Shown piece by piece: positions 1-7,466 of a stretch of DNA of 53,219 nucleotides. The translations under genes and the position numbers were made by a program. The notes beneath the pieces are model-generated. The model had not been told where the DNA came from, did not search any database, and saw only the letters and a list, made by a program, of their open reading frames with translations. This stretch comes from Lachnospiraceae bacterium (GTDB taxonomy: Bacteria > Bacillota > Clostridia > Lachnospirales > Lachnospiraceae), in assembly GCA_910574715.1 (NCBI GenBank), contig CAJTCH010000037.1, forward strand, positions 1 to 53,219, read 5' to 3'. Position 1 is the first letter of the stretch, and each line of letters begins with the position of its first letter.

Positions 1-227
1 GTGCAGATGAGGCGAAGGATGCAGAGGCTGTGTCGGACAGGGGCGCCATCTATGAAATCCACCAGGGAACGGTCATAATAGGCATGGATCTTGCAGCTGC
101 CTGCTGCCCCACAGAAGGGACAGGTCTGCAGCTGGGGACGGAATCCAACCATGAAAGACTCAAATAGTGCTTTTGATGAAGTTTTTATATGGATCAGCTT
201 GCAAAATAGGGAGTCTTCTCTTATCAT
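1..227 (-). CDS. zinc-ribbon protein fragment (DUF6431-like), 3' end outside window
   Basis: The minus strand reads MIREDSLFCKLIH then, after about 25 residues, CPFCGAAGSCKIHAYYDRS and a VRHSLCILRLIC stretch, and runs off the left edge still open. The Cys-x2-Cys and later Cys residues suggest a zinc ribbon. The pattern recalls DUF6431 proteins, which often lie beside transposases in Lachnospiraceae; this is from memory and unconfirmed. I chose the ATG at 227, but the frame stays open upstream and no good ribosome binding site precedes it. A second in-frame ATG (MVGFRPQL) lies about 26 codons inside. Likely part of a mobile element extending leftwards. Confidence 0.55.
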   Translation of the reverse strand, partial: MIREDSLFCKLIHIKTSSKALFESFMVGFRPQLQTCPFCGAAGSCKIHAYYDRSLVDFIDGAPVRHSLCILRLIC

Positions 228-296
228 AGTATATGTCGGTAGTGCCAAAGCCTCACGAGTGGGACATGATCCCGTATATGGCAGGCACGCTGGTGT

Positions 297-343
297 GAGA
301 GAAAGAACAAACTGTAGGAGGTTGGTGTTCTTTCTCTTTTTTT
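297..343 (+). terminator. rho-independent terminator-like hairpin
   Basis: GAGAGAAAGAACA pairs with TGTTCTTTCTC across a 16-base loop and is followed by a run of seven T. It faces rightwards, before the truncated MFS gene. No intact plus-strand gene precedes it in the window, so it may belong to a lost gene. Confidence 0.6.
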
Positions 344-482
344 GTTCCAAAAAAACTATATCGGAACAGGCAGGAATGGTCAAGAGGAAAATGCGCCGTT
401 TCCTACAGCGCGCTCTGATAGACAGTATTAAGAAGATGAGATTTTAATTCGATGTTTTTGTGCGGGAGATAGGAACTTTAGT

Positions 483-1169
483 TTGCTGGGCGACACACAG
501 ATTCAACATTGTTATGATAGCATGGTAGATGTTTTTAAATATGATTTTAAGGATATTTTAAGGTTGATTTTGAAAGAAAAGCAACATATAGGGGCAGTTA
601 TGCTGTTAAATGCATTTTTCATGTTCTTGATTCAGCCTTTTTTGTCCATAGGAGTCCCATATATTATAAGTGTGAAATTGGAACTTGATTCTGTTTGGAA
701 CGGAGGTGTGCAGGTGTTTCTTGGAATATTGGGTATAGCTGGGGGATTTGTAGCGACAGCTATTACAGGAAAATTTCAAATTAAGAATATATATAAATTA
801 TTTATTGGTATGGGCTTAGCAATGATTCCAGTTTCACTAATGATTTTAAAACATAATTCTGCTAAGAAAACTTATTTTATATTAAGTCTATCAGCAGGAG
901 CGATTATTTTTCTGGCGAGTATAGCAGGAACATATATTGTTTCAGGAATTCAAAAAGTCAGTCCACAGAATATGCTGGGGCGGGTAATGGCAATTTTTGC
1001 GACTATTAATAATTGTGCCCTTCCCATTGGTGTGTGGTTGTATGGGATTATCTATGAAAAATTTGATAAACAGTTATTTGGGGTTCTGATCATTACTGCC
1101 GTTTTTATTATATTTGGAAGTATAAAGGGAAAGAAGATTTATTGGATTCTGCAACAAGAATATAATTAA
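483..1169 (+). pseudogene. MFS transporter, C-terminal half only (macrolide-efflux type)
   Basis: The reading frame encodes about 220 residues with six hydrophobic segments and the sequence SPQNMLGRVMAIF. That matches the conserved region after the central loop of MFS_3 drug-efflux proteins such as the Mef group. A full protein has about 400 residues and twelve membrane spans; the N-terminal six are missing. The frame is open upstream with no ATG and no ribosome binding site, so the 5' half was lost rather than this being a short gene. It is A/T-rich like the mobile DNA around it. Efflux function is not expected from this half. Confidence 0.75.
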
Positions 1170-1237
1170 GTTTTTGCTTGGGAAATAGTAATTGTGAGGT
1201 AAATATAGATGAAATTTGCTAGAGGAGGTGATTGAAA

Positions 1238-1315
1238 ATGGATAAGAAAAAACTTGGTTGGTGTATCATTATTCTTAGTGTCGTTGTTTCGGCGTATATT
1301 CTTTTACTTAGATAA
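1238..1315 (+). CDS. 25-residue hydrophobic peptide
   Basis: The peptide is MDKKKLGWCIIILSVVVSA followed by YILLLR. It has a lysine-rich start and one membrane span of about 18 residues. A strong ribosome binding site (AGAGGAGGTG) ends seven bases before the ATG, which is why I call it despite its length. It lies between the MFS fragment and an orphan winged-helix gene. Function is unknown; a small membrane peptide co-transcribed with the neighbouring regulator is possible. Confidence 0.5.
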   Translation: MDKKKLGWCIIILSVVVSAYILLLR

Positions 1316-1362
1316 TAATTTCTATAAATAATGTTAAGAGAGGTAGTGTAAAGGGGAGAATA

Positions 1363-1785
1363 ATGGTTTTATCATTTTCTGACGAAGAAGAGGATATATA
1401 TCAGAGGATGTTGCAGGTAGTAAGTAATAATAAAAATCTTGAGTGGTGTAACAAGGTACAGGAAGCAGGAAATATTCAGCTAGGCGGATTAAGAATAAAT
1501 TTATGTGATAGATGTGTAATTATAGGACAACAAGAAATTATGCTTACGAACAGGGAATTTGATATATTATATTTGTTAGCAAAGAGTCCAGGCAGGATAT
1601 TCAGTAAAGAGCAGATATATGATATTGTATGGCAGGAACCGTATTCCGGCGATTATAATATTGTTATGAGTCATATCCGCCATATAAGGAAAAAAATAGA
1701 AGATAATCCGGGCAAGCCGCTATACATACAGACCGTATGGGGCATTGGCTATCGGCTCAACAAAAATATAAGCAGCAGTCTGTGA
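1363..1785 (+). CDS. orphan OmpR/PhoB-type winged-helix DNA-binding protein without receiver domain
   Basis: Residues 40 to 135 form a complete OmpR/PhoB C-terminal effector domain: LTNREFDILYLLAKSPGR, then SKEQIYDIVW, the recognition helix region VMSHIRHIRKKIE and the wing TVWGIGYRLN. The usual ~120-residue receiver domain with its phospho-Asp is absent; residues 1 to 40 (MVLSFSDEEEDIYQRM) do not resemble it. A ribosome binding site (AGGGGAG) precedes the ATG, so it could be expressed as a constitutive DNA binder, but it may equally be a 5'-truncated response regulator. A second, shorter copy of the same domain lies at 4606 to 4869. Its stop codon is inside the terminator stem. Confidence 0.7.
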   Translation: MVLSFSDEEEDIYQRMLQVVSNNKNLEWCNKVQEAGNIQLGGLRINLCDRCVIIGQQEIMLTNREFDILYLLAKSPGRIFSKEQIYDIVWQEPYSGDYNIVMSHIRHIRKKIEDNPGKPLYIQTVWGIGYRLNKNISSSL

Positions 1786-1814
1786 TATGGAAACAGATCG
1801 CTGCTCATTTTTTG
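1771..1814 (+). terminator. terminator overlapping the winged-helix stop codon
   Basis: AGCAGCAGTCTGT pairs with ACAGATCGCTGCT, followed by CATTTTTT. The same hairpin recurs after the second copy at 4855. Confidence 0.7.
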
Positions 1815-2005
1815 TCCTGTATGCCTAAAAGGTATTCACAGGATACATGGAAGAACTCTGCCAGAGCTACTACTTCATAATCCGGGACGAACCTTGTTTC
1901 CTTTTCAATCCGTAAAACAGTCAGGTCGCTAAATTCATATCCGGCAAGCTGGAGCTGCTCTGCAAGGGCTTTCTGCGATAACTTTCGCTCCGTCCGCAAT
2001 TCCAT
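1805..2005 (-). CDS. XRE-family helix-turn-helix regulator, possibly with a lost or non-ATG start
   Basis: The product MELRTERKLSQKALAEQLQL contains a Cro/C1-type HTH, followed by FSDLTVLRIEKETRFVPDYEV and AEFFHVSCEYLLG, typical of small XRE regulators. The frame continues upstream of the ATG for 19 sense codons reading IKIYWNKESNSKNLIGQRV, which is family-like sequence (compare IGxRI before ELR). That extension begins at an ATT codon (complement 2060 to 2062) just after a GGTGGTAGG run, where homologues would have ATG. The native protein is therefore probably 85 residues, and either starts at ATT or has lost its start. Its target may be the repeated site in the upstream region. Confidence 0.7.
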   Translation of the reverse strand: MELRTERKLSQKALAEQLQLAGYEFSDLTVLRIEKETRFVPDYEVVALAEFFHVSCEYLLGIQDKK

Positions 2006-2077
2006 AACCCTTTGACCGATTAGGTTTTTAGAGTTGCTTTCCTTATTCCAATAGATTTTAATATCCTACCACCAACT

Positions 2078-2147
2078 TTCTAAAGATGAAGTCTTATATT
2101 ATTAATTTTACGAAATATTGTTGATAATATACTTCTAAAGATGAAGT
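2078..2147. repeat. pair of TTCTAAAGATGAAGT repeats, operator-like
   Basis: TTCTAAAGATGAAGT occurs exactly at 2078 to 2092 and 2133 to 2147, 55 bases apart. The second copy is extended to ACTTC-N7-GAAGT, an inverted repeat. Both lie upstream of the XRE gene (minus strand) and the broken gene at 2242 (plus strand). A repressor binding pair is a reasonable inference. Confidence 0.4.
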
Positions 2148-2241
2148 GACAGGGAATTATCTTGCTATTGGAAAATTGGAGATTGACAATATGGACTGTA
2201 AAATACAATATTATGTTTAGCAGAGAAAGGTGGAAATAAGC

Positions 2242-2518
2242 ATGAATGAAGTTTTGAAACATTGTCAGATGACTTTAAGGAACTGCGCAGCGAATCAGAG
2301 GACAGGGAATATTTCGTCCAGACGGAAGAGGCAAAAGCAGCCAGCCGGGAACTGAAAAAGAAACGGAAGGCATTTGAAGCATATCTTTCCAAACTGCCGA
2401 AAGAGGACAGGGAGTTTTTGGAGGACTATATGGATGCGGTGAGGCCTATTACAAGGAGGAGCAGAGGGCGTATTATCAGGGACTTGTGGACAGTTCTGAC
2501 TTTTTGATAAAAAATTGA
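2242..2518 (+). pseudogene. small mobile-element hypothetical protein with two single-base frameshifts
   Basis: A ribosome binding site and ATG start MNEVLKH, but the frame then jumps: the rest, SDDFKELRSESEDREYFV onwards, is in another frame. Adding one T to CATTGTCAG (about 2253) would join them as KHLSDDFKEL. Near 2440, DYMDAV is followed in the next frame by EAYYKEEQRAYYQGLVDSS, which one extra G in GGTGAGG would restore. The reconstructed protein is about 91 residues, charged and helical, of unknown function. I recall similar proteins in Lachnospiraceae mobile elements. Confidence 0.6.
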
Positions 2519-2524
2519 TTATTT

Positions 2525-2560
2525 AAACGAACTGTGACATAATGGTGTCATAGTTCGTTT
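2525..2560. promoter_or_regulatory. 36-base palindrome upstream of the WYL regulator
   Basis: AAACGAACT-GTGACA and TGTCAT-AGTTCGTTT form an almost perfect inverted repeat around TAATGG, 26 bases before the WYL start codon. With no T-run after it and TGACA/TGTCA half-sites inside, it fits an autoregulatory operator better than a terminator. Confidence 0.45.
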
Positions 2561-2586
2561 GCTAAACTGATGCAGAAAGGAGAAAA

Positions 2587-3391
2587 ATGAAGATTGATCG
2601 GCTTATGGGCATTGTTGTTTATTTGTTGAATAATGGTCGTACATCTGCACAGAAGCTCGCTGAAAAATTTGAAGTTTCATCCAGAACAATTATGAGAGAT
2701 ATTAAATCATGAATATAATTGGATTGTTACTGCACTGAAAGGGATGGCGAGTGCATATGCGAGTAAAAGTTTAGAGCAGGCTTTATCTAAAATAAAAAGC
2801 ATAAATTGTACAGAAGATAATGCTGTTTCTGTGGATTTTAGTGTAGCAAGTGAGGATGATGAAATAAATGAACAGTTAATGCTATTAGAAGATGCAATTA
2901 AGAAAAAAAATATTGTTCGATTTGCCTATACAAACAGTCATGACGAAATAAAAGAATTTCAAGTTGAACCAGTTCGGCTGCAATACAAATGGTATAGCTG
3001 GTATTTGATTGGATATTATGAAAAATATCAGGATTATTGTATGTTCAAATTAGTTCGTATGGAACGTTTAAAAGTAACAGATATAAGAAATACAAAAATC
3101 CATGATCTTTCGGATATTAAGCAGAAGGGTTCTGTCAATAATATTGTTAACATCAAACTACATGGAAAAGCAGCCATAAAGTCAAAATGTAGAGAATACT
3201 TAAATGGACGAATTACAAAGGAATTTGAAAATGGTGATTTTGAGTTTTGTTTTTCTGCACCGGAGCATGAGATGTTTTGGTATGGGATGATTCTTTCCTT
3301 TGGAAATAAGGTTAAGGTAATCGAACCACAGGAGATAAAAGAACGCATTATAAAAATTTGTAAAGAAATTCAAACGGTATATGAGGAATGA
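2587..3391 (+). pseudogene. WYL-domain (YafY/DeoR-like) transcriptional regulator with internal deletion
   Basis: After a good ribosome binding site, the first 41 codons give a DeoR-type HTH (MKIDRLMGIVVYLLNNGRT, SSRTIMRDIKS) and then stop at 2710. The downstream frame, from about 2713, reads YNWIVTALKGMASAYASKS and then a complete WYL domain (IVRFAYTNSHDEIKEFQVEP, WYLIGYYEKY, FKLVRMERL) and a C-terminal extension to 3391. About 60 to 70 codons between HTH and WYL domains are missing compared with a ~300-residue family member, with a frameshift at the scar. The product would lose coupling between DNA and ligand domains. Confidence 0.75.
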
Positions 3392-4181
3392 AGATGAAAT
3401 TATATTCAAAGGAAGAAGTAAGACATATGTTATGCCGTTATCACAATTTAGACGGTGCGGAAATGTTGTGTGGAAAAATAGGCGTAGAAAAGATAATGCA
3501 GCGAATACACAGTATTCAATATGATCCCTTGAATGTTGTAGCAAGGAATGCTGATTTAGTATTACAGGCAAGAGTGACGGATTACAAAGAGCAGGATCTT
3601 TACAATCTATTATACAAAGAACATAAATTGATTGATGGATTTGATAAAGAAATGTGTATTTATAACACTAAAGATTTTAACTGCTTTAGGTTTTAAGTGA
3701 AAATGAAATACGCGGTTCCACACTTCAAACACTGATTGAGAAAAATAAAATTGATGAAATACAGGTTGAAGGAATTAAAGAAACTTTTTATGTTTCAAAG
3801 GATATTCAAAAATATATGAAAAATCAAACTGCAAATAACTATGCAAGATTTATTGCGCCATTAGATAATATTATGTGGGATAGACAGATGATAGAAAAAC
3901 TATTTGGTTTTATATATCGGTGGGAAGTGTATACTCCTATTGCTAAAAGAAAATTTGGATATTATGTGTTACCGGTACTATATAATGGTCGATTTATTGC
4001 AAGGTTTGAGGCGGAATCCGTTCGTCAGGCAGGGGAGTTTGCTATCAAAAACTGGTGGTGGGAATCAGAAGTTGAACCGGATAATGATATGATAGAAATA
4101 ATTATAAAAGAGATGATACGTTTTGCAGAATTTCTTCAGGTCAACAATTCAAAAAATAATATTGTAAAGTTAGGAGTGTAG
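3388..4181 (+). pseudogene. YcaQ-like winged-helix protein (HTH_42) with central deletion
   Basis: The start overlaps the WYL gene stop (ATGA). The N-terminal ~95 residues (SKEEVRHMLCRYHNLDG, IHSIQYDPLNVVARNADLVL) match the HTH_42/YcaQ family, which includes crosslink-repair DNA glycosylases. The frame ends at 3696. In another frame, from about 3692, VLSENEIRGSTLQTLIEKN continues through ARFIAPLDNIMWDRQM and FGYYVLPVLYNGRFIARFE, the conserved family C-terminus, to 4181. A full protein has about 380 residues; roughly 120 to 150 central codons are gone. Not expected to be functional. Confidence 0.7.
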
Positions 4182-4185
4182 TAAA

Positions 4186-4548
4186 ATGAAAGAAATAGAA
4201 AGATACGATATTAATGAAGCTTGGGCACATTCAGGTATTATTAAAGCTGGAGACTTTTGCTTTTTGAATTATTGTGTCCGTAATGTGGATGGTGCTATTG
4301 AGCAGCAGATTAATGGAGCTTTTGATGAAATGGAAGAAAGGTTGGCATTGGTGGGTATGACTCTTGAAAATGTAGTACAGATGAATTGTTTATTTAAAAA
4401 TATCTATGATATTCCGATAATGGAAAAGGTTATTAAAGAAAGATTTAACGGAAAATACCCTGTACGCAAGTCGATTCAAACCGAATTTGCAGATCAAAAT
4501 AATAGATTGCTATTTCAAGTTGATGCTATAGCCTATTTGGGAAAATAG
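4186..4548 (+). CDS. RidA/YjgF-family protein
   Basis: A 120-residue protein of normal family length. It shows the RidA pattern: GDFCFLNYCV early, QINGAFDEMEERLALVGMTL in the helix region, VVQMNCLFKNI and a C-terminal VDAIAYLGK strand. Many members hydrolyse reactive enamine/imine intermediates, but this copy seems to lack the usual arginine near the C-terminus, so the subgroup is uncertain. It starts five bases after the YcaQ remnant and has its own GGAG site. It is one of few undamaged genes in the first 5 kb. Confidence 0.8.
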   Translation: MKEIERYDINEAWAHSGIIKAGDFCFLNYCVRNVDGAIEQQINGAFDEMEERLALVGMTLENVVQMNCLFKNIYDIPIMEKVIKERFNGKYPVRKSIQTEFADQNNRLLFQVDAIAYLGK

Positions 4549-4556
4549 TAACTCCA

Positions 4557-4576
4557 AGGTAGATTTTTGTCTACCT
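4557..4576. repeat. short hairpin after the RidA gene
   Basis: AGGTAGA and TCTACCT form a seven-base stem eight bases after the RidA stop. No uninterrupted T-run follows immediately, so termination is possible but unproven. Confidence 0.4.
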
Positions 4577-4605
4577 AGTAACTTGCTTTTTGTCGGCGGG
4601 AATAA

Positions 4606-4869
4606 GGAAGGCTGTATGTTCAGAGACTTACTAATAGAGAGTTTGATATATTGTGTCTATTGGCAAAGAATCCGGGCAGAATATTCAGCAAAGAGCAGAT
4701 TTATGATATTGTCTGGCAGGAGCCGTATTCCGGCGATTACAATATTGTCATGAGCCATATCCGCCACATTAGAGAGAAAATAGAGGACAATCCGGGCAAG
4801 CCGCTTTACATACAGACCGTATGGGGTATTGGCTATCGGTTCAACAAAAATTTAAGCAGCAGTCTGTGA
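4606..4869 (+). pseudogene. second, shorter copy of the winged-helix effector domain
   Basis: The frame opens after a TAA at 4603 and reads GRLYVQRLTNREFDILCLL, then the same SKEQIYDIVWQEPYSGDYN, VMSHIRHIREKIEDNPGKPL and TVWGIGYRFN as the gene at 1363. From about codon 10 onwards it is almost identical to that copy, but it lacks the first ~50 residues and has no ribosome binding site at an in-frame ATG. It is a duplicated or recombined 3' end of a response-regulator gene. Confidence 0.7.
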
Positions 4870-4896
4870 TGTGAAAACAGATTGCTGCCTTTCTTT
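4855..4896 (+). terminator. terminator matching the one at 1771
   Basis: AGCAGCAGTCTGT pairs with ACAGATTGCTGC and is followed by CTTTCTTTT. It overlaps the end of the winged-helix frame exactly as in the first copy, showing that the terminator is part of the duplicated unit. Confidence 0.65.
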
Positions 4897-4929
4897 TAAA
4901 TAAAGCAGTGGATTATTATTGGAAATTAT

Positions 4930-5469
4930 CTATTCATTATTTGATGGAAAGTGTTTTTTCAGAGAAGCAATCCATTTTTCGATTGCTTCCACTAAAACAT
5001 ATTGTTGCTGTAAAACTGCAATGCCTGTTTCGGGAATTTCCGGAATATTTTCTTTTTCAAGGATGTTTTCCTCTAAATAAGTTTTCAGTGTTTTGATGTT
5101 CTTTTCAATGTTATTTACACAAGATTGCTGGATTGCTGGAGGTAAACTGTCTAAGTTGACAATCACAGCATTAAAGTCTAAAAAAATATGGATAGGTTTA
5201 GCAGCGATTTCCTGCATGAGTCTTTCAAATTCTTTAATTCCGGCATCGGTAAGGGAATAGACTGCCTTTTCTGGCATTTTCCCTTCCTTTACAATCGTTC
5301 CTTTGATAAATCCCTTTTCTTCTAACTGGAGCGCCTTTTTGTAGATAGACGGGGTGCTTATTTTTACCCATTTGGATATATTGCGGTATTCCACCAGCTT
5401 TTGAATATCATAAGCGCCCATAGGCTCTTTTTTTAACATTCCCAATACAATTAAATCAATCGTAGCCAT
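4930..5469 (-). CDS. PadR-family transcriptional repressor
   Basis: A 179-residue protein with an N-terminal PadR winged helix (MATIDLIVLGMLKKEPMGAY, TPSIYKKALQLEEKGFI, AVYSLTDAGIKEFE) and a helical C-terminal dimerisation region ending ALKKHFPSNNE-like (residues 90 to 179). Length is normal for the family. It is divergent from the MATE exporter, with three palindromic sites in the 200-base gap. PadR proteins commonly repress an adjacent efflux gene and release DNA on binding a toxic ligand; that is the likely role here, by family and layout. Confidence 0.9.
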   Translation of the reverse strand: MATIDLIVLGMLKKEPMGAYDIQKLVEYRNISKWVKISTPSIYKKALQLEEKGFIKGTIVKEGKMPEKAVYSLTDAGIKEFERLMQEIAAKPIHIFLDFNAVIVNLDSLPPAIQQSCVNNIEKNIKTLKTYLEENILEKENIPEIPETGIAVLQQQYVLVEAIEKWIASLKKHFPSNNE

Positions 5470-5508
5470 TGTGACCAGCCTTTCTCTCTGAATTTATATG
5501 TGTGTTGC

Positions 5509-5523
5509 ACTGTAATTTATAGT
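5509..5523. promoter_or_regulatory. PadR operator candidate 1
   Basis: ACTGTAATTTATAGT is a near-palindrome about 40 bases upstream of the padR start, one mismatch from the second site. Occupancy here would give autorepression. Confidence 0.55.
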
Positions 5524-5585
5524 ATTGGATTTTATAGTTACTGTCAAGAAACAGAAAAGAAAATATCATTACTCTCTTGACAACT

Positions 5586-5600
5586 ACTATAAATTATAGT
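5586..5600. promoter_or_regulatory. PadR operator candidate 2
   Basis: ACTATAAATTATAGT is a perfect 15-base palindrome in the exporter promoter region. Confidence 0.65.
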
Positions 5601-5620
5601 ATATTTTCTTTTGCGTAAAT

Positions 5621-5635
5621 AGTATAAATTATACT
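5621..5635. promoter_or_regulatory. PadR operator candidate 3
   Basis: AGTATAAATTATACT is a second perfect 15-base palindrome, 35 bases from candidate 2 and 43 bases before the exporter ATG. It also contains TATAAAT, so it may overlap the -10 element. Confidence 0.65.
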
Positions 5636-5678
5636 ACTGTAAATAATATTGATTGTCGAGAGAAAGGAGCATTTAGAA

Positions 5679-7049
5679 ATGAATGAACGTAACAATAAAA
5701 TGGAACTATTAGGGAGTGCGCCAGTCCCCACAGCTCTTGTGGCTCTTGGTGTACCGATTATGATTGGTATGCTGATCAATGCCCTTTATAATCTGGTAGA
5801 TGCGTATTTCGTGGGAGGTCTGGGAGAAAGCCCTATGGGTGCGATTTCGATTGTGTTTCCGCTAGGACAGGTAGTAGTAGGACTGGGGTTGATGTTTGGC
5901 AATGGTGCGGCATCTTATCTTTCAAGGCTGTTAGGCCGTGGAGACAGAGGTACTGCGAATAAGGTGGCGAGTACGGCAGTATACAGCAGCGTTATGATTG
6001 GTGCAGTTATTATTATTTTGGCTGCTGTTTTTATGAAACCGATTTTAACCATGCTTGGGGCAACGAATACCATTATGCCGTATGCTTTGTCTTATGCAAG
6101 GATATATGTAGTTTCCTGTATCTTTAATGTATTTAATGTGACAATGAATAATATTGTGGCAAGTGAAGGGGCAGCGAAAACAACCATGTGCGCCTTATTG
6201 TTAGGAGCTGTATTAAATATTGGCTTAGATCCGGTTTTTATTTATGTGTTTGATATGGGGGTAGCGGGAGCTGCGATTGCCACTGCCATTTCTCAATTTG
6301 TTTCCACGCTTGTGTACTTAACTTATGCACTTCGTAAAAAGAGTGCATTTTCATTCAGTATAAAAGATTTTAAACCTTCCAGGCAGATATATATGGAAGT
6401 TTTGAAAATTGGAGTTCCAACACTTACCTTCCAGCTTCTTACCAGTTTTTCCATAGCGCTCATTAACCGGGCGGCAAATGGATATGGAGATGCTGCCATT
6501 GCCGGGATGGGGGCAGTCACAAGGGTTACATCTATGGGAACTTTAGTGGTATTTGGCTTCCTGAAAGGATTTCAGCCGATTGCAGGATTCAGCTATGGGG
6601 CAAAGAAGTTCCAGCGTTTGAGGGAGGCAATTAGAACCTCTATTTTGTGGTCAACGGTTTTCTGTGTAATAGTGGGTTTGCTAATGGCTCTGTTTTCTGT
6701 ACAGATAATTTCTAAGTTTGCAAATGGAAATATGGAAATGATTGCAGTAGGGCAGAAATCCCTTTTGGCAAATGGATTTTCATTCTTTCTGTTTGGCTTT
6801 TATACGGTATATTCTTCTTTGTTCCTTGCACTTGGTAAAGGGGTAAAAGGCTTTATACTTGGGGCTTGCAGGCAGGGAATTTGTTTTGTCCCAGTGATTT
6901 TGCTTCTCCCGAATGTTTGGGGAATCAATGGAATACTTTATGCACAGCCGATTGCAGATGTGATTTCAGGCATTATCACAATTTTTATGGCATTACAGTT
7001 TCATGGGGAACTGGCAGAAGCACAGCTTCATATTGAAAAACAAGAGTAA
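5679..7049 (+). CDS. MATE-family multidrug efflux transporter
   Basis: A 456-residue membrane protein with about twelve hydrophobic segments and two MatE repeats. Conserved segments include PIMIGMLINALYNLVDAYFV, GNGAASYLSRLLGRGD, NNIVASEGAAKTTM, VFGFLKGFQPIAGFSYGAK and FLALGKGVKGF. Family members extrude cationic drugs using Na+ or H+ gradients. I chose the ATG at 5679 because AGAAAGGAG lies nine bases before it; a codon at 5649 in the same frame has no such site. It is divergently paired with the PadR repressor and three operators, so induction by its own substrate is likely. Confidence 0.92.
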   Translation: MNERNNKMELLGSAPVPTALVALGVPIMIGMLINALYNLVDAYFVGGLGESPMGAISIVFPLGQVVVGLGLMFGNGAASYLSRLLGRGDRGTANKVASTAVYSSVMIGAVIIILAAVFMKPILTMLGATNTIMPYALSYARIYVVSCIFNVFNVTMNNIVASEGAAKTTMCALLLGAVLNIGLDPVFIYVFDMGVAGAAIATAISQFVSTLVYLTYALRKKSAFSFSIKDFKPSRQIYMEVLKIGVPTLTFQLLTSFSIALINRAANGYGDAAIAGMGAVTRVTSMGTLVVFGFLKGFQPIAGFSYGAKKFQRLREAIRTSILWSTVFCVIVGLLMALFSVQIISKFANGNMEMIAVGQKSLLANGFSFFLFGFYTVYSSLFLALGKGVKGFILGACRQGICFVPVILLLPNVWGINGILYAQPIADVISGIITIFMALQFHGELAEAQLHIEKQE

Positions 7050-7191
7050 GATTTAAGTGAATATATGAAACATAAAAAAAGAGATTTCTAAAAATTGATA
7101 TAGCTAATTTATTTCTTCGCTGAAACTGGCAATGTAAGATACTGCTGTTTTAGCAAGGTGATTATTCACACGGGTGTCGCTCCCCGTCGCC

Positions 7192-7236
7192 CTCCATATC
7201 GTTTCCCGCAACCTGACCGCAAAAACGATATGGAGG
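7192..7236 (+). promoter_or_regulatory. leader hairpin that masks a ribosome binding site
   Basis: CTCCATATCGTTT and AAACGATATGGAG form a 13-base perfect stem around an 18-base loop. The right arm contains GGAGG, the ribosome binding site of the gene starting at 7245, and the left arm contains CCTCC. Translation would be blocked when folded. I recall this arrangement upstream of the small sigma-like gene of Tn916/Tn1549-type conjugative elements. Confidence 0.5.
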
Positions 7237-7244
7237 TATATACA

Positions 7245-7331
7245 ATGACTATCATCGACCTGCACGACTTTTACTACCGGTACACCCAAGATAAATATAT
7301 CAAATACTTATTCTCTAACTTTTTCATATAA
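7245..7331 (+). pseudogene. 5' remnant of a conjugative-transposon sigma-like gene
   Basis: The product begins MTIIDLHDFYYRYTQDKYI and ends after 28 residues. The opening matches, from memory, the N-terminus of the ~140-residue sigma-70-like protein of Tn916/Tn1549-type elements. After codon 17 the sequence diverges and stops, so this is a deletion scar that kept the leader, ribosome binding site and first codons. Confidence 0.55.
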
Positions 7332-7378
7332 ATGGGAGGCTAATATCATCGTCCGTTCCTTTTTGTCATCTTGTCATA

Positions 7379-7459
7379 GACTTTAGCAAAGTATATAATG
7401 ATATTGTTGCATCAAGTGAAGATGTACTGAATATATCAAAAAGGTTAATCGAGAAAAAT
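7379..7459 (+). pseudogene. possible Phd/YefM-type antitoxin C-terminal fragment
   Basis: One frame reads DFSKVYNDIVASSEDV then LNISKRLIEKNRK before joining unrelated sequence. The SSEDVLNISKRL pattern recalls the C-terminus of Phd/YefM antitoxins. No start, and no toxin partner beside it. Weak call. Confidence 0.3.
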
Positions 7460-7466
7460 AGAAAGT

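Noticed and set aside
91..447. 118-codon plus-strand open frame at the left edge
   Set aside because: It lies opposite the zinc-ribbon gene, has no ribosome binding site, crosses a terminator and shows no domain.
4930..5096. 62-codon plus-strand frame at 4908
   Set aside because: Antisense to the 3' end of padR, which is well supported.
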